NCBI RefSeq assembly: GCF_001949145.1 | Contig: NW_019091734.1 | Location: forward strand, 88,938 to 127,634 | Direction: 5' to 3' | Length of the DNA stretch: 38,697 bases | Origin: Acanthaster planci | Lineage: Eukaryota; Echinodermata; Asteroidea; Valvatida; Acanthasteridae | Part shown: one piece after another, positions 32,531-38,697 of the stretch | Numbering within the stretch: the first letter of the stretch is position 1 | Layout of the letters: each line of letters starts with the position of its first letter | Program-made: the position numbers and the translations under genes | The notes under the pieces: model-generated | Told to the model about the DNA's origin: nothing | Seen by the model: the letters and a program-made list of their open reading frames with translations, nothing else | Database searches by the model: none

Positions 32531-34349
32531 GTAAGTCTTTTTTGTTGGATTAAGCAGTGAGACAGGAAATATATAATTTATGTTTACTGCTAAACGATAG
32601 AGCAAGGATCTGTGTTGGAAAGATATTACTTGAATCATATCCCCAATATTTTGTACTTTTTTCTGCACCAATCAGCATTAGAAAAATAGGCTAATTAAAA
32701 ATATGAATAAGCCTAAATGTACATGTATATGATAGTGTGCTTTGTTGGTAGGGCAAGGGAGTGGGGAAAGAGATTTTAAAAAGGGGGGCAAGGCTTTCGG
32801 AAGGAAAGAGGATATCCCCGCTTCCAGTTCCACTTCTCTCTTTGATGACATGGTCCAACGTCGCGACATGGCTCGATGTTGCGTAATGCACTCATCACTC
32901 ATTTTTCATCCATTTTTTCATGATTGTATAGGTGAATCTCCCCCAATTGAGTTCTGCCATTTTAAGAGGGGTTTCTACAATACGTCTTTTGTGTGATTGT
33001 TGACTTTTTACAACATTTTATACAACTTTTTATGGATGGCTATAAAAGTATAATCACCCCCTTGTGTCAAATGTAATTAATTTAATTCTTTATTTAAGTC
33101 ATTGATAAATAAATCACAGATTGGTACTGGTACTCTGTATGTATAATTGTAACTTCTTAAACTTTTTTCGTTTCTTTCCACAAACTCATTTGTTCATCAG
33201 CAGATTAAAAAAAGTTTTGTTTTCTGTCACGTGGTGCATGCTTTTGTTGACATAATTTATGCCACATGCCAACATGACCATGAATAGGAAAGTTAATTAT
33301 ATTATATTCCCATTTTTGAAATGGGAAGAATTCTACATGTACATATGTTGGATGCCACCTTTTTAGTATGTCATGTACACCATGAAGTTTGAAAGGTGTT
33401 GCCTGTTAATTTTAGGCTATTTGGGTGATATTAACAAGGACAGTAGGTTCATCAAGGAGGAACAGGCATGGCAAGTACACGTAGGGTTAACCTACTGTTA
33501 ATTTCAACATGATTAACCCTTGAGAAGCGTGATGGTCCAACTTGGAATTCTTTCCAGTACAAAGCATGTAAATTGCAATTTTTCCAAATTTTTTCGTTTA
33601 ATACACAAAACTGACAGTGGTGACCCACCTGTATACTGTACATGTATTGTTTGCATGTGAGACCTTGCTTGTGCTTGTACTGTGAAGGGTGAGCGATTGC
33701 ACAGTGGTGACTATTGCTCTCTTTAAAATTGTAGATATGCAAGGTTCTCACGGCCATGGTCAGTCCTGGAAAAATGTCCTGGAGAGTCATGGAAAAGTCA
33801 TGGGAAATTGGGAAAAAGTGGGAGTCCTTGAATCTTCATGTCCGAGGAAACAAAGCCATGGAGAAGTCACAGAAATCACGGCAATCAAGGGTTATTTTTG
33901 ATGGGTTTGCTTTTGATGTGATTACATGTAAAGTTACAAGCTTTGTCTGTCTGTACTTGCTGCTCTGGCAGTCTTTCATTTCATTATACCAAAACAACTT
34001 TTGTCTGCAAATGGCATTAAATGTCATGGAAATTATCATATTTTAGTCCTAGAAATTCCTAGAAGAGTCAGATTTATGTTGGAACCCCCACATACATGTA
34101 CTTTCTTTGACTTGGATGACTTTCTTTGACTTGAATCCTTTACAGAAATACATGTAATATGAGCATTACAAACAAATAGCGTAATATCACAGGGATGAAG
34201 TGAAGTATGAACTTACATGTACACGTATCTACAGCCAAATGTGATCATTGATTCTGTCTTTCGTCCATCTGATAGTGACAACAGGGCATGTACATGTATT
34301 TCATGAATAGTATGAACGTGTACATCACAGTGCAGAGGGGACATGTACA
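32531..34349 (+). other. ARIH1: ARIH1 intron 1, proximal part
   Basis: No exon recognised. A stretch at about 33730-34080 with recurring GTCCTGGA / AGTCATGGAAA words looks like an interspersed repeat fragment. Scattered ACATGTAC motifs are present. Confidence 0.6.
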
Positions 34350-35302
34350 TGTAAGTGTGATAGTAGTACCCGTACATGTAAGTGTGATAGAAGTACCTGG
34401 ACATGTAAGTGTGATAGAAGTACCTGGACATGTACATGTAAGTGTGATAGAAGTACCTGGACATGTACATGTAAGTGTGATAGAAGTACCTGGACATGTA
34501 AGTGTGATAGAAGTACCTGGACATGTAAGTGTGATAGAAGTACCTGGACATGTACATGTAAGTGTGATAGAAGTAGCTGTACATGTAAGTGTGATAGAAG
34601 TACATGTACATGTAAGTGTGATAGAAGTACCTGTACACGTATGTAAGTGTGATAGAAGTACCTGTACATGTAAGTGTGATAGAAGTACATGTACATGTAA
34701 GTGTGATAGAAGTACATGTACATGTAAGTGTGATAGAAGTACCTGTACACGTATGTAAGTGTGATAGAAGTACATGTACATGTAAGTGTGATAGAAGTAC
34801 ATGTACATGTAAGTGTGATAGAAGTACCTGTACACGTATGTAAGTGTGATAGAAGTACCTGTACACGATAGAAGTACCTGTACATGTAAGTGTGATAGAA
34901 GTACATGTACATGTAAGTGTGATAGAAGTACCTGTACACGTATGTAAGTGTGATAGAAGTACCTGTACATGTAAGTGTGATAGAAGTACCTGTACATGTA
35001 AGTGTGATAGAAGTACATGTACATGTAAGTGTGATAGAAGTACCTGTACATGTAAGTGTGATAGAAGTATCTGTACATGTAAGTGTGATAGAAGTACCTG
35101 GACATGTAAGTGTGATAGAAGTACATGTACATTTAAGTGTGATAGAAGTACATGTACATTTAAGTGTGATAGAAGTACCTGTACATGTAAGTGTGATAGA
35201 AGTACCCGGACATGTACATGTAAGTGTGATAGAAGTACCTGTACATGTAAGTGTGATAGAAGTACCTGGACATGTACATGTAAGTGTGATAGAAGTACCT
35301 GA
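34350..35302 (+). repeat. 34-unit minisatellite in ARIH1 intron 1
   Basis: Units of about 27 bp follow the consensus GTAAGTGTGATAGAAGTACC + TGTACAT. Variants carry an extra ACATGT (33 bp) or a CACGTAT join. I count about 34 GATAG cores, one in a truncated unit near 34867. Nearly every unit has GTAAGT, except two with TTAAGT near 35133 and 35160. The array has almost no stops in several frames on both strands, producing long artificial reading frames. Confidence 0.95.
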
Positions 35303-36609
35303 GGTCTTTGAAAAGTGTGTTCATGTCAAAAGAACGCCCCACAGGTTACACAGTGTAGATGCAAGATGACCATTGATAACCAACATAGAAACTTAATCAT
35401 AATTGGTTCTTTCCTGTTGGCAATCCGTACTCCAAAAATGAGTGTGCAGTGCAGCCTGTGGGCACCTTACTTTTCTGTACATGTACACATGTAATATGGC
35501 GTCGTAATGGTTTTTCGCTGTCTTTGCAGTTGACAGAACGTGATTCGAATAAAGACATTGAGTACAATTAAATCTGCTTCTTGAAACATTCACTATGAAC
35601 TTAAAACAAATTTGTAAAGCATTTGAAACATTCAAATAAACATGTACATGTATGTCTGCTGTTAAAGAATCATGCCAATAACCTTAATTCTACATGTACA
35701 GTATATACATGTATGCTGAAGGCTGACATGTACATGTGTACATGTAATTGTAAAAATAAATTGTTCAGCTTATAAGTTGATGAAATGATATAAAGTTTCT
35801 TTACATGTGTTCATTTATATGTGTACCTACTTTTGTGTTGTGATAAACTGGTATTTTCCTGATGTCTGATCTGATGCTGCTATTTTAGTGGCATTTTAGG
35901 ACAAAAATGTATACATTGATTTCAGCTACATGTACATATATCATATGCAATTCAACCATTTCAGTGCCAGTCAGTGTCATGTAACATGTTCCTAAGTACT
36001 GAAGTTTTCATCTACTAGTACTAGTACATACATTGTACATGTATAGAATCTCACTTTCATTTTCATTGTTATTTATGCCTTTATTGCTGGCTCTTTGGCA
36101 GTTATGGTTTGTTAGTTTGCTCTACAATATGTTCAAGGTTTGAGATTCCACATATGCATGGAGTGTATGCAACTTCAGGTTACTTCTGTAAATTAAATGT
36201 GGTTGTTGGCCATGCATACGAGAAAGATGCAGCAGTGTTTTAGTTCATCACATATAATTTGTGTGTAAACCCTTTTAAATGTCATTAATTACTATCGGTG
36301 ACAGGCATGCAAATCCAGCACAAAGGGGTTTGCCTTCAATTAAAATTTGTCGCCAATGTTGCAGAAGTGTAAAGTATATACCCGTACAAATCAGTGACTA
36401 ATTTTTATAGCAGAAGGTACATGTACAGTGTACATGTAGGCATGTGTATGTGTACATGTATGTAGGAGAATAGACAATGTCCTAAGGTTTTTTTATAATG
36501 CATATAAAACCAGGTCATCAATGAGTAACTCATAGTACACATTCTCCTAGAGGCCTAAAAAATTGTTGGAGATTTAGAAACACATACAACTGTTCATAGG
36601 GCAGAAATT
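35303..36609 (+). other. ARIH1: ARIH1 intron 1, middle part
   Basis: AT-rich, with many short ACATGTACATGTA-type tracts (for example near 35640, 35720, 36040, 36420). No gene or exon supported. Confidence 0.6.
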
Positions 36610-36945
36610 TTAAATGACTCTAACTCCCCTGTAGCTTCTGGTCATGGGGTCAGGGGTTCGAATCCAGCTGGTGATCTTGGGCAAGTCACTTTACCTCCGT
36701 GTGCCTCTCTCCACCCAGGAGTAAATGGGTACCTGTGAGGGCAGACATGGTTATGTTTAGCCGTTTGCATCGAAATGGTAGCACTAGGCTAGTATACTCC
36801 CCAGGGAGCTGAGATGGTTTCAGGAATGTTCAGATGATGTGTGAGCCCAATGTGCAGGGATAATGATAATACAGCGCCTCGGAATGGTTGCTAGATAGAG
36901 GGCGCTTTACAAGTGCTTGTTATTATTGTTATTATTATCACAAAT
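36610..36945 (+). mobile_element. tRNA-derived SINE
   Basis: A polymerase III B box GGTTCGAATCC lies at 36655-36665 within a tRNA-like head. A body of about 230 bp follows (CTTGGGCAAGTCACTTTACC, ACCCAGGAGTAAATGGGTAC), then GGCGCTTTACAAGTGCTTG and a TTATTATTGTTATTATTATC tail. The order of head, body and short-repeat tail is that of a SINE in the sense orientation of ARIH1. The A box is not clear, so the 5' end may be truncated. Confidence 0.75.
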
Positions 36946-37607
36946 CGCATCACTACATGTACATGTACATACATGTATGCATATGATGTAAGGAAGACAA
37001 ATTCTCCAGAAGTCAGTGACACTGCAGGGTTATTTTTCTTGGAAATTGTTTTTTTTAACAACAGTGTCTCACCTTCATTTTCAAATGGTGGACAAATCCC
37101 CTAAGTGTTAAGAATGAATACAGCCCAAAGTGGTTCACCTGAATATGTTACGTATTGTGTTCCTGTTTGCGTTCTGTAAATCCTGCAAACACAGACAATC
37201 CAAAATAAAGCAGCTTCAACCTGATCAAAGCCACACAATCACCAGCCAGTACTTAGAGGCCTACCACTAATGATGGATTTTGGCTGCAAAGGAAGATTCT
37301 ACAATACATGAAATACTTCACCCTCTGCAGTATCCAATATTACTTGGTAGTAACACAGTCTTAGTGCAGCACATGTACTTCTGCACAAGCCTCAAACCAA
37401 TGGTTACTCTTTCATGCTGTCCAACTGCTGCAAAATCTGAATTCAGGATTGAGATGAATTGGCAGAAAAGGGTTGTTTTTCGGACAGAGCATACAATGTA
37501 ACATTGGATTGTGCGCATACTTACATGTACACACATGTGCATCTTGTATATGTGCACACAAATATGGGGAGTGTTGAAGAGCACCTCTGAGGAAAACATG
37601 CTTTCTT

Positions 37608-38069
37608 TGATTTGATTTGTTCGAATAAATATGGAAGCATCCAAATCAAATGCAGTGTCATTTGTCTTCAGAACTCAACTATAACAAGCTAAAAAGGGCT
37701 TTTTCCGTTCATGCCGAGATGCCAATTTTGAATGTATTGCATCATTCGGAAAACACAGAGAAAATGAAGGGAACCCTCGCCCTGTGCTCGTAGTGGATAA
37801 ACCCTTGTGCATGCCAAACAATGGCTACACGCACACATACATCTGTATGCACTGTTTGACATGCACAAGGGTTTGTCCACTAAGAACACAGGGTGAGGAT
37901 TGCCCTCATTATATCTCTGTTTTCTCCTAAAGACGCAATCTTCATTCAGAATTTGCAACTTGGCATGAAGAGAAAACAGCCCTTTTTAGCTTATTATAGT
38001 TGAGCTCTGAAAACAAATTACACTGCGTTTGATTAGGTTGCTTCCATATTTATTTGAACAGATAAAATC
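37608..38069. repeat. Long inverted repeat (~210-bp arms) in ARIH1 intron 1
   Basis: The left arm (~37608-37832) and right arm (~37845-38069) are inverted copies of roughly 80-85% identity by eye. Paired landmarks are AATAAATATGGAAGCA / TGCTTCCATATTTATT, AAGCTAAAAAGGGCT / AGCCCTTTTTAGCTT and AAACCCTTGTGCATG / CATGCACAAGGGTTT. The loop is short and AC-rich. No target duplication was identified. Confidence 0.9.
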
Positions 38070-38697
38070 AGTGTACACAACATGCATACATGTACATGTA
38101 TATGCAGTTCAGGCATTATGTTGTACATGTACATTATATTCATTTTGTATGTACATGTAGGTCTATGTCGTGTCACGTATACATCTGCATGTGTTGTCTG
38201 TATGTGTACCTTCAATTATGAATGTCCTTACAGCAATCTCTCCTCATAGCCTCATGTTCATTAAGTTTTGCTTATTGTGTAGAGTGATATGCTGAGTTTC
38301 TACTGGTAAGCCATACAGCTCTTTAGTGTGTAGCATTCAGTCCAGATTATGAACCATAGATGAGGAATCTCAGATATTTGTGCCTGGCAAGAAACAGAAG
38401 CAGGGATCAACTCAGAAAAACACTCTCATAGCAAGGGGTCTTCTTGTGAAAAATCCAGAGTGCACACAAAGCTGTTTACATCTTCATGGAACTCCACAGC
38501 AAAGTGTGTATATTTTCATGAAGGGTGGAATGCACTTTGGTGGGTCATGGGGTCATGAAACTTAAATGAGATTTTTCACTGCATAGCGTTGGCCTTGCAA
38601 AGTGAAGAAATTAAAACTCCAGATGCTAAGCAAGGAAAGGGCAGCAGACAATAACTGTTCCTTCTAATGCCGCAGTCCTACAGTGTTCATGGTACTG
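38070..38697 (+). other. ARIH1: ARIH1 intron 1, distal part to window end
   Basis: Contains further ACATGTAC motifs near 38090-38155. A 61-codon reading frame at 38380-38565 has no family resemblance I recognise and no convincing splice sites. No ARIH1 exon 2 was seen. Confidence 0.5.

Noticed and set aside
33730-34080. Coding frame over repeated TGGAAAAGTCATGG words
   Set aside because: The repeated words look like a dispersed noncoding repeat; frames on both strands are equally open.
34213-35369. Reading frames of up to 295 codons on both strands
   Set aside because: They are produced by the ~27-33-bp minisatellite, which lacks stops in several frames; the peptides are simple YFYHTYM or KCDRSTCT repeats with no start context or homology.
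38380-38565. 61-codon frame as ARIH1 exon 2
   Set aside because: The peptide has no similarity to the ariadne UBA-like or RING1 region and lacks suitable splice sites.

Overview
This window is animal nuclear DNA. Genes are split by GT-AG introns (one is GC-AG), exons are short and introns are repeat-filled. The proteins match human Integrator, FASTK-family, cytochrome c oxidase, iron-sulfur assembly and RBR-ligase families closely. The many (acatgt)n motifs, the tRNA-derived SINE with a TTATTA tail and the nonautonomous hAT-like elements suggest an invertebrate deuterostome (echinoderm, hemichordate or cephalochordate). The exact group cannot be fixed from sequence alone. One assembly gap (22935-23289) and one ambiguous base (8191) are present.

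Layout: six genes strictly alternate in strand. INTS3 (minus, exons 1-15, 3' half off the left edge) is head-to-head with an unnamed gene (plus, 8861-14685). That gene encodes two ubiquitin-like domains, a VWA domain and a C-terminal CaaX box. It converges on FASTKD5 (minus, 15550-20016). FASTKD5 is head-to-head with CIAO2A/FAM96A (plus, 22785-25006), which converges on COX5A (minus, 27722-31591). COX5A is head-to-head with ARIH1 (plus, first coding exon 32312-32530). The rest of the window, to 38697, is ARIH1 intron 1 with no second exon recognised.

Functions: INTS3 belongs to Integrator and SOSS (snRNA 3' processing, promoter-proximal termination, DNA repair). FASTKD5 (mitochondrial RNA processing, including COX1 mRNA), COX5A (complex IV subunit) and CIAO2A (Fe-S protein maturation) are metabolically related neighbours. 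ARIH1 is an RBR ubiquitin ligase. CIAO2A, COX5A and ARIH1 all lie on human 15q22-q24, so this looks like conserved linkage.

Most striking signals: (1) the 499-residue UBL-UBL-VWA protein, which ends in a polybasic tail plus CSIM and is therefore predicted to be farnesylated; (2) a 31-bp minisatellite in INTS3 grown from the exon 8/intron 8 boundary, so that ten extra near-copies of the 5' splice site follow the real one; (3) a one-base frameshift in INTS3 exon 3; (4) a 34-unit minisatellite in ARIH1 intron 1 carrying GTAAGT in most units; (5) several long hairpins and transposon footprints with target-site duplications.
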